Of a DNA stretch of 64,000 nt, positions 51,033-59,496 are shown in pieces. Origin of the DNA: JANNPJ01 sp965200525 (lineage in GTDB: Bacteria > Actinomycetota > Actinomycetes > Actinomycetales > Kineosporiaceae). Every line of letters begins with the position of its first letter. Positions within the stretch are counted from its first letter, which is position 1. The notes under the pieces were generated by a model. That model was not told the DNA's origin. It was given only the letters and a program-made list of their open reading frames with translations, and did not search any database. The translations under genes were made by a program, and so were the position numbers. The DNA lies in contig OZ241368.1 in the NCBI GenBank assembly GCA_965200525.1, forward strand, positions 6,076,001 through 6,140,000. Reading direction: 5' to 3'.

Positions 51033-52649
51033 TCAGTCGACGATGAAGGTCTTGCTGGTCACCGTGGGCGCCTTGCTGTTGTAGCTGTCTCCGGCGAACG
51101 AGGCCACCACCCGGTAGGGCCGGTGCTTGTTGCCCGACTTGAGCACCAGGGCGCCGCGGCCCTCATAGGTGGTCGTGTACTGGCCGCTGTCGACCGTGAC
51201 CCAGTGGCCGCTGACCTTGACCTGCAGCTTGATCCCCATCACGACCTGGCGCTTCGGCTGGGCCGCGAGGGTGACGTAGACCGCACCGACCGAGTGGTAG
51301 TGCCGCATTCCGCCGGCGGTCGAGTAGTAGCCGGTGGGACTGGCACTCAGCTTGGCCGGGACCTTGAGCGGCTTCGTCACGCGCTTGGCCGCGTGGGTCA
51401 GGTCGCCGGGAACGGTCACGGTGACGGTGCCGCTGAGAGTGACCTTCGGGTGGATCACCACTGATCCGGAGGCGCTGGCGGTGGCCGAGTAGGTCTTGGT
51501 CCCGGTGAGCGCCGGGACGACGACCGACACCTTGGCCCGGGCCCGGCCGGGGGTGCTGATCCGGATCGTGGTGCTCGCGCCGTAGGCCTTCGGGCCGGTC
51601 ACGGTGGCCGACAGCTTCGAGGCGACCACCGGGCCGGCCGTGGCGATGATCAGCTTCGCCGTGCCGTCGGCGGGGACCACGCCGTACAGCCGGGTTCCGT
51701 CCGCCGAGTACTGCAACGTGCCGGACACGATCCCCGGGTTCGTGCCCGCGACCGTGCTGTGGCCGATCAGGGTGCCGGAGTTGCTGTTGATCACCCGGAT
51801 GAAGTCGTCCGGGTTCGAGGTGATGGCCCCGGCGAAGGTCGTGCCGTCGGGGGAGTAGGCCACCGCCTTCGGGTAGTAGCCCATCTCGAAGGTGCCGGCG
51901 GCGCTGAGGTCGACGGTCTTGAACCGCTCGATCGTGTAGCCGGAGTCGTAGCCGGTGACGATCAGCGTGCTGCCGTCCGGCGACAGGGCGAAGTCGTAGC
52001 CCTCGCCGGTGCGCATCGAGGCCTGCTCGGTCGCCGTTCCGTCGGCCGTGGCCAGGTAGCTGGTCATGGCGGTCGGCGAGCCGCTCTGGTCGGCGGTGAT
52101 CAGGGTGCTGCCCGCGCCGGCCAGGGCCACCGCCGAGGCGAGCGTGGCGACCACCGGGCCGGCGCTGCCGTCGGCCGGGTCGAGCGAGGTCAGGCCCGCG
52201 CCGGAACCGCCGCAGCCGTAGGAGTAGAACAACCGGCCCGCGGCCAGGGCCAGATGGGTCGGGCAGGGGCTGGTCGTCCAGGCTGCGGTCTGGGCCGTCG
52301 TGGCCGTGCTGAGCGTGATGATCCGTGAGTCCTGCGCCAGCGCCACGTAGACCCCGGTGCCGTCGGGCGAGGCGGTCAGGTCGCTCGCGCCGAGCAGACC
52401 GGTGACCACGCCGAGCTTGGCCCCGGCGGTGGAGAACACGTCGACCTCGTTGCCGGTGCTCACCCAGAGCTTGCCGCCGGCCAGCACCATGTCGCGGACC
52501 GGGCTGGTCAGGCCGAGGCTCTTGACCGTCGGGGTGCCGAACGGCAGGGCGGTCTCGGCCTGGGCCGCGGAGCCGGGCAGGGCCACCAGGGCCGCAGCGC
52601 CGACAGTGGCCGCGAGGACGGCGGTGGTGGCGATGGAGCGGAAGGTCAC
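51033..52649 (-). CDS. Secreted beta-propeller protein with Ig-like C-terminal repeats
   Basis: 538 residues from a GTG with AGGAG. A signal peptide ends near GSAAQAE (about 29-32). Residues 40-340 consist of WD/YncE-like blades with recurring SPDGTxxYVA or YSPDGTTFAG motifs (SPDGTGVYVAL, SPDGSTLIVTG, YSADGTRLYGV). The remainder is two beta-sandwich-like repeats (TVTGPKAYGASTTIRIS; LKVPAKLSASPTGYYST). No enzyme signature is visible; it may bind a ligand or cell-wall component. Family-level assignment only. Confidence 0.82.
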   Translation of the reverse strand: MTFRSIATTAVLAATVGAAALVALPGSAAQAETALPFGTPTVKSLGLTSPVRDMVLAGGKLWVSTGNEVDVFSTAGAKLGVVTGLLGASDLTASPDGTGVYVALAQDSRIITLSTATTAQTAAWTTSPCPTHLALAAGRLFYSYGCGGSGAGLTSLDPADGSAGPVVATLASAVALAGAGSTLITADQSGSPTAMTSYLATADGTATEQASMRTGEGYDFALSPDGSTLIVTGYDSGYTIERFKTVDLSAAGTFEMGYYPKAVAYSPDGTTFAGAITSNPDDFIRVINSNSGTLIGHSTVAGTNPGIVSGTLQYSADGTRLYGVVPADGTAKLIIATAGPVVASKLSATVTGPKAYGASTTIRISTPGRARAKVSVVVPALTGTKTYSATASASGSVVIHPKVTLSGTVTVTVPGDLTHAAKRVTKPLKVPAKLSASPTGYYSTAGGMRHYHSVGAVYVTLAAQPKRQVVMGIKLQVKVSGHWVTVDSGQYTTTYEGRGALVLKSGNKHRPYRVVASFAGDSYNSKAPTVTSKTFIVD

Positions 52650-52981
52650 GAGGTTCTCCTGTCACGGACGCCTACCGTCGGCGTTCCCCCGATGACGTTA
52701 AGTGACTCATTCGGACCGGGACAGTCGTTCAGTGTCACTGCACGCGATCAGCCGAACACTTTTCCCGGCGGACCGGATGATTCGGGCGACCCGAACCGCC
52801 GGGGTCATCACATCGGCGTACCCGGCTACGCCGATGTACCGCGAGATGGACGGCGCGAACTCATCCCGCCGCTCGACGGCCGCCCGAGGCTGCTCTCGGG
52901 GCTGGCCGGGTGCTGCTCGGACGGCACGACGGCTGATCGGCAAGAGCCGTCGGTGAGCAGGTGATGCACCAGGATGGGGGG
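52650..52981. other. Divergent non-coding region with inverted repeats
   Basis: 332 bases between the beta-propeller gene and the sensor-kinase gene. It holds the 11-base inverted repeat at 52810-52837 and a shorter one (GACGGCT at 52928, AGCCGTC at 52945-52951) next to the kinase start. The small ORFs here show no family features. Confidence 0.5.
52810..52837. promoter_or_regulatory. Perfect 11-base inverted repeat
   Basis: ACATCGGCGTA and TACGCCGATGT flank a CCCGGC spacer, with perfect arms. The spacer suits either a hairpin or a two-subunit DNA-binding site. It is 145 bases before the sensor-kinase start. Confidence 0.45.
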
Positions 52982-54199
52982 ATGGACGTGGTCGGGTCGT
53001 CGGGGGGCTGGTGGCCCGGCCACGTCCGGCGACCGGGGCGCGAGCAGCTGGTGGACGTCGCGGTCGTGGTCTCGCTCCTCGCCGTCGGGCTGGTCAACGA
53101 CCACTTCGACCAGGGCAACCGCGGCTCGTGGGCCCTGGGGTTCACCGTCGCGCTGGCGCTGCCTCTGCTGTGGCGCCGGCGCCGGCCGGCTCTGGTGTTC
53201 GCGGTCGTGGCCGCGATCGCTCTGCTGCAGTGGCTCAGCAACGTCGTCGCCGGCGGCGACTTCGCCGTTCTCGGTGCGCTCTACGCCCTGGGGGCCTACG
53301 AGCCGCGGCGGCGGGTGCTGGCCGCCGGCGTGCTGATCGCCGAGCTCGGGGTGGTGATGGCGATCTGGCGCTGGACGCCGACCGACCACCGTCTGACCGG
53401 GGCGATCTTCCTCACCGGTACGGTCGCCGCGGCCTGGCTGTCCGGGGCCTACCTGCGCACCCGTCGGGCCTACCTGGCCTCGGTGCTGGAGCGGGCCGCC
53501 ACCGCCGAGCGCGAGCGCGACCAGCAGGCCCTGATCGCGGTGGCCGGTGAGCGGGCCCGGATCTCCCGGGAGATGCACGACATCGTGGCCCACAGCCTCT
53601 CGGTGATGATCGCGTTGAGCGACGGCGCGGCGGCGGCGGTCGGCCGGGACCCGGACGCCGCGCGCAGCACCATGGGCCAGGCCTCGGCGCTGGGCCGGCA
53701 GGCCCTGGGCGAGGTGCGCCGGCTGCTCGGCGACCAGGACCAGGCGCTGGGGTCCGACGGGGCCGATCTTGCTCCTCAGCCCGGGATCGCTCAGCTCGAC
53801 GACCTGGTCACCCAGGTGCGCGCGGCCGGCCTGGCGGTGGACCTGGTGGTGACTGGAGAGCAGCCGGCCCTGGCCCCCGGCGCCCAGCTGGCGGTGTTCC
53901 GGATGGTTCAGGAGGGGCTGACCAACGTGCTCAAGCACGCCCGGGCCGCCACCCGGGCCACCGTGACCTTGCGCTACCGTCCGGACGGGATCGACATCGA
54001 GGTCGAGAACGACGACGAGACCCCGAGCTCTCCGCCGGCCGCCCGCCTCGGCCCGACCGCGTCCGGAACCGGTCGTGGGCTGGCCGGAATGCGCGAGCGC
54101 GCTGCCGTTTTCGGGGGCACGGTCGAATCCGGCCGGCAGTCCGACGGCGGCTGGCGGGTCGTCTCGCACCTCACCCTTCAGGAGACGCCCGGCCGATGA
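52982..54199 (+). CDS. HisKA_3-type sensor histidine kinase
   Basis: 405 residues from the ATG at 52982, which has AGGATGGGGGG just upstream; an in-frame GTG lies seven codons earlier. Four to five membrane helices cover about 25-155. The H-box is GERARISREMHDIVAHSLSVMI. The HATPase region has VFRMVQEGLTNVLKHARAATRATV, EVENDDE and GTGRGLAGMRERAAVFGGTV. It overlaps the response-regulator gene (ATGA). This is the common actinobacterial DesK-like pair; signal unknown. Confidence 0.94.
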   Translation: MDVVGSSGGWWPGHVRRPGREQLVDVAVVVSLLAVGLVNDHFDQGNRGSWALGFTVALALPLLWRRRRPALVFAVVAAIALLQWLSNVVAGGDFAVLGALYALGAYEPRRRVLAAGVLIAELGVVMAIWRWTPTDHRLTGAIFLTGTVAAAWLSGAYLRTRRAYLASVLERAATAERERDQQALIAVAGERARISREMHDIVAHSLSVMIALSDGAAAAVGRDPDAARSTMGQASALGRQALGEVRRLLGDQDQALGSDGADLAPQPGIAQLDDLVTQVRAAGLAVDLVVTGEQPALAPGAQLAVFRMVQEGLTNVLKHARAATRATVTLRYRPDGIDIEVENDDETPSSPPAARLGPTASGTGRGLAGMRERAAVFGGTVESGRQSDGGWRVVSHLTLQETPGR

Positions 54200-54867
54200 C
54201 GATCAGCATCCTGCTCGCCGACGACCAGTCGCTGCTGCGCCAGGGGTTCCGGATGGTGCTCTCGGCCGAGGACGACCTGGAGGTGGTGGGTGAGGCCGGC
54301 GACGGCGCCGAGGCGGTCCGGATGACCCGGGCCCTGAAGCCGGACGTCGTGCTGATGGACGTGCGGATGCCCGGCACCGACGGGATCGAGGCCACCCGCC
54401 AGATCGTGGCCGAGGTGCCCTCGGCCCGGGTGATCATCCTGACCACCTACGGGATCGACCGCTACGCCTTCTCCGGGCTGAACGCCGGAGCCAGCGGATT
54501 CCTGCTCAAGGACGTGATGCCCGCCGACCTGATCGCCGGCATCCGGGCCGTGGCCGGCGGGGACGCCGTGATCGCGCCGAGCGTGACCCGCCGCCTGCTC
54601 GAGGTCTTCGCCCACCGGTTGCCGGACGGCACGCCCGGCTCGGCCGATCGGCCCGACGTGCTGGCCGCGCTCACCGACCGCGAGCGCGAGGTCTTCGTGG
54701 AGCTCGCGGCCGGCTCGACCAACTCTGAGATCGCCGCCAAACTGACCCTGTCCGACGCGACCGTGAAAACTCACGTCGGCCGCATCCTGGCCAAACTCGG
54801 CCTGCGGGACCGGGTCCAGGCCGTGATCCTGGCCTACGAGAGCGGCATCACCCGCCCCGGAACCTGA
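54196..54867 (+). CDS. NarL/LuxR-family response regulator
   Basis: 223 residues. The receiver has LADDQSLL, phosphoacceptor Asp in PDVVLMDVRMPG, and conserved Thr/Lys in ILTTYGIDRYAF and GFLLKDVMPADLI. The LuxR domain is LTDREREVFVELAAGSTNSEIAAKLTLSDATVKTHVGRILAKLGLRDR. Coupled to the kinase by a four-base overlap. A run of CCCGA repeats lies in the 42 bases after the stop. Confidence 0.95.
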   Translation: MTISILLADDQSLLRQGFRMVLSAEDDLEVVGEAGDGAEAVRMTRALKPDVVLMDVRMPGTDGIEATRQIVAEVPSARVIILTTYGIDRYAFSGLNAGASGFLLKDVMPADLIAGIRAVAGGDAVIAPSVTRRLLEVFAHRLPDGTPGSADRPDVLAALTDREREVFVELAAGSTNSEIAAKLTLSDATVKTHVGRILAKLGLRDRVQAVILAYESGITRPGT

Positions 54868-54909
54868 CCCCGAGCCCGGACCCGACCCGACCCGACCCGA
54901 AGGACTGAC

Positions 54910-55566
54910 ATGCCGAAGCTCAGAGTGCACAACCTGGCCGTCTCGCTCGACGGCTACGCCGCCGGCCCGAACCAGGATCTGGAGAACCCGCTCGGGGTCG
55001 GCGGCCCCCGACTGCACGAATGGGCGTTCGCCACCCCCACGTTCCGCCGGCTGCACGGCATGGACCTGGAGGGGGCCGGTGAGCCCGGCCTGGACGACCG
55101 GTTCATCGCGGCCGGCGACGAAGGAATCGGCGCCACCATCATGGGCCGCAACATGTTCGGGCCGTTCCGCGGCGCCTGGGCCGACGACAGCTGGGACGGC
55201 TGGTGGGGCGAGGAACCGCCGTACCACCACGACGTCTTCGTACTGACCCACCATCCCCGCTCGTCGATCCCGATGAAGGGCGGAACCACGTTCCACTTCG
55301 TCGACGGCGGCATCCAGGAGGCCTACGAGCGGGCGTTCGCGGCCGCCGACGGCGCCGACGTCCGGCTCGGCGGGGGAGCGGCCACCATCCAGGAGTACCT
55401 GCGGGCCGGGCTGGTCGACGACCTGCACGTGGCGATCGTGCCGATCCTGCTCGGCGGCGGCGAGCGGCTCTTCGACAACCTCGACCCGGCTGCGGCCGAG
55501 GGGCTGACCTGCGTCGAGCTGGTCAGCTCCCCGGCCGTCGTGCATCTGCGGCTGGCCCGGGCCTAG
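54910..55566 (+). CDS. Dihydrofolate reductase/RibD C-terminal family protein
   Basis: 218 residues. Family features are VHNLAVSLDGYAAGP, IGATIMGRNMFGPFRGAWADDSWDGWWGEEPPYHHDVFVLTHHPR spread over the substrate cleft, DVRLGGGAATIQEYLRAGLVDDLHVAIVPILLGGGERLFDNL. It is an NADPH-binding pyrimidine reductase-like fold; the true substrate is unknown. Convergent with a small hypothetical gene; the two stop codons overlap. Confidence 0.92.
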   Translation: MPKLRVHNLAVSLDGYAAGPNQDLENPLGVGGPRLHEWAFATPTFRRLHGMDLEGAGEPGLDDRFIAAGDEGIGATIMGRNMFGPFRGAWADDSWDGWWGEEPPYHHDVFVLTHHPRSSIPMKGGTTFHFVDGGIQEAYERAFAAADGADVRLGGGAATIQEYLRAGLVDDLHVAIVPILLGGGERLFDNLDPAAAEGLTCVELVSSPAVVHLRLARA

Positions 55567-55868
55567 GCGTTGTTGCGCTTGCGGTTCTTGTGCCGCGGGA
55601 TCCAGTTGGTGCGCGGGAAGCCGCACTCCGAGGCCACGTGCAGCTGGAGAAACTCCTGCGTGCCCTGATGGACGGCGCAGAACACCTCGGGCCGGGGGAT
55701 GACCAGACCGCAGGCGGCCTTGGCGCAGGCGCAGTTGGCCTCGTGGTGCGGAAACATCCCCTTGCGGGACAGCCCGACGTGCCACTCCTGGGGCGGGGCC
55801 GGGGCATCGCTCGCAGGAGGCTCTTCGTTGCGATGGCGAGCCGGAATCAGCGGCGTCAGAATCGACAT
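55563..55868 (-). CDS. Small Cys/His-containing protein of unknown function
   Basis: 101 residues, family not recognised. A GAGGAC Shine-Dalgarno precedes the ATG. The middle contains HVGLSRKGMFPHHEANCACAK, AACGLVIPRPEVFCAVHQ and VASECGF: five Cys and several His in a zinc-ribbon-like spacing. The tail is basic (RHKNRKRNN). Both the spacing and the basic tail suggest a metal- or nucleic-acid-binding protein, which is inference. Confidence 0.6.
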   Translation of the reverse strand: MSILTPLIPARHRNEEPPASDAPAPPQEWHVGLSRKGMFPHHEANCACAKAACGLVIPRPEVFCAVHQGTQEFLQLHVASECGFPRTNWIPRHKNRKRNNA

Positions 55869-55931
55869 GAGCAGTCCTCAGGGGTAGCACGGGGTGCGTC
55901 CTCGACTACATCGCGGCGTCCCCCCGAAGTG

Positions 55932-56546
55932 TTACGCCTTTCTTGAGGTGACCAAGACGTCATCCCGCGCGGCGTACTCCAGGCTGTGAGCGACGGCCGC
56001 GGCGAGCTCGGCCCCGGCCTCCCGCTCGATGATCCGCAGCCCCAGATCGAGCCCGGCCGACAGCCCGCCAGCGGTGATCACGGGGCCGTCGTCCACCACC
56101 CGGTGGGTCGTCACCACCGCCCCCGCGGCCGCCAGTTCGGCCCGCGCGTTCCGGTTCGTGGTGGCCGGCCGCCCGGTCAACAGGCCGGCCGCCGCCAGCA
56201 GCAGGGCCCCGGTGCAGACCGACCCGATCCAGTTCAGGGACGGCGCCAGCTCGGCCAGCCGAGCCGGAAGCACCCCTCGCTGGGCCTCGTGCCAGGAGCC
56301 GGCCGGGGCCCGGTTGAGCCAGCCCCCGCCGGGCACGACGACGGCGTCCGGCGGGGCGTCGCCGGTGCCCAGGCCCTCGGCGACGATCAGCCGGGTGCCG
56401 TGCTGGGCCGTGATCTCGCCCGGCCCGTCGGCCCCGACCAGGCGGACGTCGAACGCGGCCGGCCCGGCGGCCGACTTGAGCACCTCCAGCGGGCCGAACA
56501 CGTCCAGCTCGTCGAACCCGTCGAAGACCACCATCTCGATGCGCAT
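55932..56546 (-). CDS. DJ-1/PfpI family protein (GATase1-like)
   Basis: 204 residues from the ATG at 56546. The nucleophile elbow is IGSVCTGALLLAAAGLLTGRPATTN with Cys in SVCTG, and VVPGGGWLNRAP forms the oxyanion loop. N-terminal MVVFDGFDELDVFGPLEVL carries the conserved Asp. This branch includes isonitrile hydratase-like and AraC-associated ThiJ/PfpI proteins; no AraC domain is attached. Divergent from the esterase gene. Confidence 0.9.
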   Translation of the reverse strand: MRIEMVVFDGFDELDVFGPLEVLKSAAGPAAFDVRLVGADGPGEITAQHGTRLIVAEGLGTGDAPPDAVVVPGGGWLNRAPAGSWHEAQRGVLPARLAELAPSLNWIGSVCTGALLLAAAGLLTGRPATTNRNARAELAAAGAVVTTHRVVDDGPVITAGGLSAGLDLGLRIIEREAGAELAAAVAHSLEYAARDDVLVTSRKA

Positions 56547-56667
56547 GCCCGAAGTCTGCTCGACCCGGCCCGGGCCCGCGAAAGGTTTACGCGCCGCCGT
56601 CCGCCCGCAGGAGGCTGGCATGATCGGCCGGTCAGCCGAAGGCCGGAACGAGAGTGGGGCGCCGCCG

Positions 56668-57651
56668 ATGCCATGGTTCGACCTGAGCGAGCCGGAGCTG
56701 CGCGACTACCGGATCAGTACCGAGGAGCCGGCCGATCTCGACGCCTGGTGGCAGGCCCGGCTGGCCGAGGCCCGGGCCGCCGACACCGGCACGACGCTGA
56801 CCCGGTACGCGCCCGAGGCCTACGGACCGGTCGAGGTCTACGACGTCGAATTCTCCGGCGCCCGGGGAGACCGGATCCGCGGTTGGTACCTGCGCCCGCC
56901 GGTCCCGGCCGGGGCCGACCTGCCGATCGTGGTGACGTTCGTCGGCTACGGCGGGGGCCGGGGAGTGCCGGCCGACCACCTGGCCCTGCCCGCGGTCGGG
57001 CTGGCCGTCCTGGTGATGGACACCCGTGGTCAGGGCGGTGACTGGACGGTGGGGGCCACCGGTGACCCGGGCCGGGCCGAGGACGGGCCGGAGTACCCGG
57101 GCGTGATGAGCCGGGGCATCGCCCGGCCGGAGACCTACTACTACACCCGGTTGTTCGTGGACGCCGTCCGCGCGGTCGAGGTGGCCGCCCGCCTCGACGG
57201 GGTGGACGCCGGCCGGCTGGCCGTGTTCGGGGCCAGCCAGGGCGGCGGCCTGGCCATCGCGGCGGCCGCCCTGCAGCCCGACCTGGTCCGGGTCTGCCAG
57301 GCCGACGTGCCGTTCCTCTGCGACCTCCAGCGCGCGGTCGGCCTGACCGGCAGTTACCCCTATCAGGAGATCGCCGACTTCCTGGCCCGGCACGACGACC
57401 TGGTCCCGGCGGCGCTCAACACGCTGCGCTATGTCGACTGCGCCCTGCTGGCCCGCCGGGTGCGGGCCGACTGTCTGTTCGCGGTCGGGCTGATGGACGA
57501 GGTCTGCCCGCCGTCCACCGTGTTCGCGGCCTATCACGAGGTCAGCTCGGCCAAGCAGATCGCGGTCTACCGGTTCGGCGTCCACTCGGGGGTGCCGGCC
57601 CATGCCGAGCGCCGGCTGGCGCACCTGCGCGAACGGCTGCTGGAGGGCTGA
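56668..57651 (+). CDS. Acetyl xylan esterase-like (CE7) hydrolase
   Basis: 327 residues, the usual CE7 size. The nucleophile motif is FGASQGGGLA, the RGQ motif is DTRGQGGDWT, and the catalytic Asp is in VGLMDEVCPPST. The catalytic His lies in FGVHSG, so the family HE motif is HS here. The N-terminal WFDLSEPELRDY segment is typical. It probably deacetylates acetylated sugars, xylo-oligosaccharides or cephalosporins. Start chosen at MPWFDL. Confidence 0.91.
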   Translation: MPWFDLSEPELRDYRISTEEPADLDAWWQARLAEARAADTGTTLTRYAPEAYGPVEVYDVEFSGARGDRIRGWYLRPPVPAGADLPIVVTFVGYGGGRGVPADHLALPAVGLAVLVMDTRGQGGDWTVGATGDPGRAEDGPEYPGVMSRGIARPETYYYTRLFVDAVRAVEVAARLDGVDAGRLAVFGASQGGGLAIAAAALQPDLVRVCQADVPFLCDLQRAVGLTGSYPYQEIADFLARHDDLVPAALNTLRYVDCALLARRVRADCLFAVGLMDEVCPPSTVFAAYHEVSSAKQIAVYRFGVHSGVPAHAERRLAHLRERLLEG

Positions 57652-57667
57652 GCCGGGCGGGTGCCGC

Positions 57668-58294
57668 TCAGGCGGGCGTTGCGCAGGTCGGCTGCAACTG
57701 CTCGCGCAGGGCGACGAACGACTGGTTGATCAGCTCGGGCAGTTCACCGGTGCCGTTGTTCTCGGCCCAGATCCGGATCGCCGTCGCGGCGGCGGCCATC
57801 GAGGCGGCGACCACAACCCGGGTGTGCAGGGCGTCCTCGGCGTGCCCGGGATGCGTGGCCAGGGCCAGCACCAGCAGCTGCTGGTCCTGGTAGCGCCGCT
57901 CCCACGATCCGGCCCGCAGCGCCGGGGTGTCCAGCACCAGGCGCATCCGGGCCAGCAGGGCCTCGCGGTCGGTGGCGTACATCCGGGTCAGCCCCTCGGT
58001 CAGGGCGTACTGGATCTTCTCCACCGCGGGCTCTTCTGCCGGCCGCTCGGCGATCAGCTTGGCGATCACCGGGTCGTAGTCGTCGGCGAGGGCGGCGGCC
58101 TCCTTGGTCGGGAAGTACCGGAAGAAGGTCATGTGCGAGACGCCGGCCGCCGCCGCGATCTCCTCGACCGTGGTCGCGTCGTAGCCCTTCTCCAGGAACA
58201 ACCGCATCGCGTGTTCCTGGAGGCTGTTGCGCGTCCGGGTCTTTTTTCGCTCGCGCCAGTCGGGCGCCGTGCTCGTTGTGCTGGTCGCATTCAT
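57668..58294 (-). CDS. TetR family transcriptional regulator
   Basis: 208 residues from ATG 58294; a GTG six codons upstream is possible. The DNA-binding helix-turn-helix is HAMRLFLEKGYDATTVEEIAAAAGVSHMTFFRYFPTKEAAAL, very typical of TetR proteins with the FRYFPTKE motif. The ligand domain ends in ELINQSFVALREQL. It lies tail to tail with the esterase gene and may control it or a distant gene. Confidence 0.92.
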   Translation of the reverse strand: MNATSTTSTAPDWRERKKTRTRNSLQEHAMRLFLEKGYDATTVEEIAAAAGVSHMTFFRYFPTKEAAALADDYDPVIAKLIAERPAEEPAVEKIQYALTEGLTRMYATDREALLARMRLVLDTPALRAGSWERRYQDQQLLVLALATHPGHAEDALHTRVVVAASMAAAATAIRIWAENNGTGELPELINQSFVALREQLQPTCATPA

Positions 58295-58411
58295 CAGGCC
58301 TGGTAACCCCACATCACCGCGGACATGTCGTCAACGTACGCCTCCGAGGTGGCGTCTCGCAGTCGCGTTGGCGCATTGCCCGGGGTTGTGGCTTTGAGGC
58401 CGATCCGAGGC

Positions 58412-58921
58412 TCAGGGGCGGACCAGACGGATCTCCTGAATGCCCGTGTCGACGTCGAGTTGCCCGTGGCCGTCCGGTCGAAAGCCGTGCTTGCGGTAGA
58501 AGGCCAGCGCCCGGTGGTTGGCCTCGAACGCCCACAGACGGGCCGGCCGGGGTCCGAGCGCCTCGGTGATCAGGGCGGCCGCGACCCCGAGCCCGCGGTG
58601 GCTCGCGGCGACGTAGAGGCTCCGTAGTTCCAGCGGGGGAGCATCGGTGACCGGGCTCAGGCTCCAGCTGACGACGCCCACCAGTTCGGCCAGCGTCGGA
58701 TCGCCGGTCCCGGTGTTGTTCTTGGTCTCGATCTCGGTCAGGGCGATGTCGACGCCGTCGTGGAGCAGTCGCTGCCGCCAGCGCACCTCCCGGACGTCCG
58801 CCGTGGTGCGGTCCAGGTACGCCTGATCCACCAGCCCGCGGTACGCCTCGTTCCAGCACCGGGTCTGAAACTTGGCGATCGCCCGGACATCCTCTGCCGT
58901 GGCCCGCCGCACCCCAACCAC
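58412..58921 (-). CDS. GNAT family N-acetyltransferase
   Basis: 169 residues from the GTG at 58921, which has GGAGG four bases upstream; other in-frame starts lie at 58939 and 58966. The fold is shown by VRRATAEDVRAIAKFQTRCWNEAYRGLV, the acetyl-CoA loop YVAASHRGLGVAAALITEAL, and RLWAFEANHRALAFYRKHGFRPDG. Substrate unknown. Upstream on the opposite strand is a MarR/efflux pair. Confidence 0.9.
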   Translation of the reverse strand: MVGVRRATAEDVRAIAKFQTRCWNEAYRGLVDQAYLDRTTADVREVRWRQRLLHDGVDIALTEIETKNNTGTGDPTLAELVGVVSWSLSPVTDAPPLELRSLYVAASHRGLGVAAALITEALGPRPARLWAFEANHRALAFYRKHGFRPDGHGQLDVDTGIQEIRLVRP

Positions 58922-59022
58922 TGGTCCTCCAGCTCTCATCCTTCGGTCAGCTCCGCTCGCACCCATAATTTACGGCGTTCTCGCCCGAAATCACCGGCCC
59001 CGATGGTGCTGACCGGCAGCCG

Positions 59023-59036
59023 GCAGTCCCAACTGC
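59023..59036. promoter_or_regulatory. Short inverted repeat before the MarR/efflux operon
   Basis: GCAGT and ACTGC flank CCCA, 20 bases before the MarR ATG at 59056. It may be part of the MarR operator, but the arms are only five bases. Confidence 0.25.
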
Positions 59037-59055
59037 TAAGGCTAGACTGTTGAAT

Positions 59056-59496
59056 ATGGTGACGGTGTCGGACGAGGTGCTGCAGGCGGCGGGGCGGTTG
59101 CGGGCGTGCCTGGGGCCGCTGGTGCGCCGGTTGCGGCAGGTCCGCTCGTCCGGGGAGCTCACGCTGTCGCAGCTGGCGGTGCTGGCCCGGCTGGAGCGCG
59201 ACGGCCCGGCGGCGCCGGCCGAGCTGGCCGCGGCCGAGCAGATCCGCCCGCAGTCGGTGGCGGCCAGCCTGGGCGTGCTGCAGAGCCGCGACCTGGTCTC
59301 ACGCACTCCCGATCCGGACGACGGACGGCGCGTGCTGATCACGGTCACGGCGTCGGGCCGGGCCTTGGTGCTGGGCAACCGGCAGCAGAAGGCCCAGCGG
59401 CTGGCCGAGGCCATCGCCGACGGGTTCACGGCCGACGAGCAGCAGCAGCTGATCGCCGCCCTGCCCCTGCTGGAGCGCCTGGGACGGATTCTCTGA
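59056..59496 (+). CDS. MarR family transcriptional regulator
   Basis: 146 residues. The core reads LTLSQLAVLARLERDGPAAPAELAAAEQIRPQSVAASLGVLQSRDLVSRTPDPDDGRRVLITVTASG, with wing DPDDGRR. An ATG is chosen; an alternative TTG lies two codons upstream. The stop overlaps the MFS transporter start (TGATG), so it forms a regulator/efflux operon of the kind induced by drugs. Confidence 0.92.
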   Translation: MVTVSDEVLQAAGRLRACLGPLVRRLRQVRSSGELTLSQLAVLARLERDGPAAPAELAAAEQIRPQSVAASLGVLQSRDLVSRTPDPDDGRRVLITVTASGRALVLGNRQQKAQRLAEAIADGFTADEQQQLIAALPLLERLGRIL

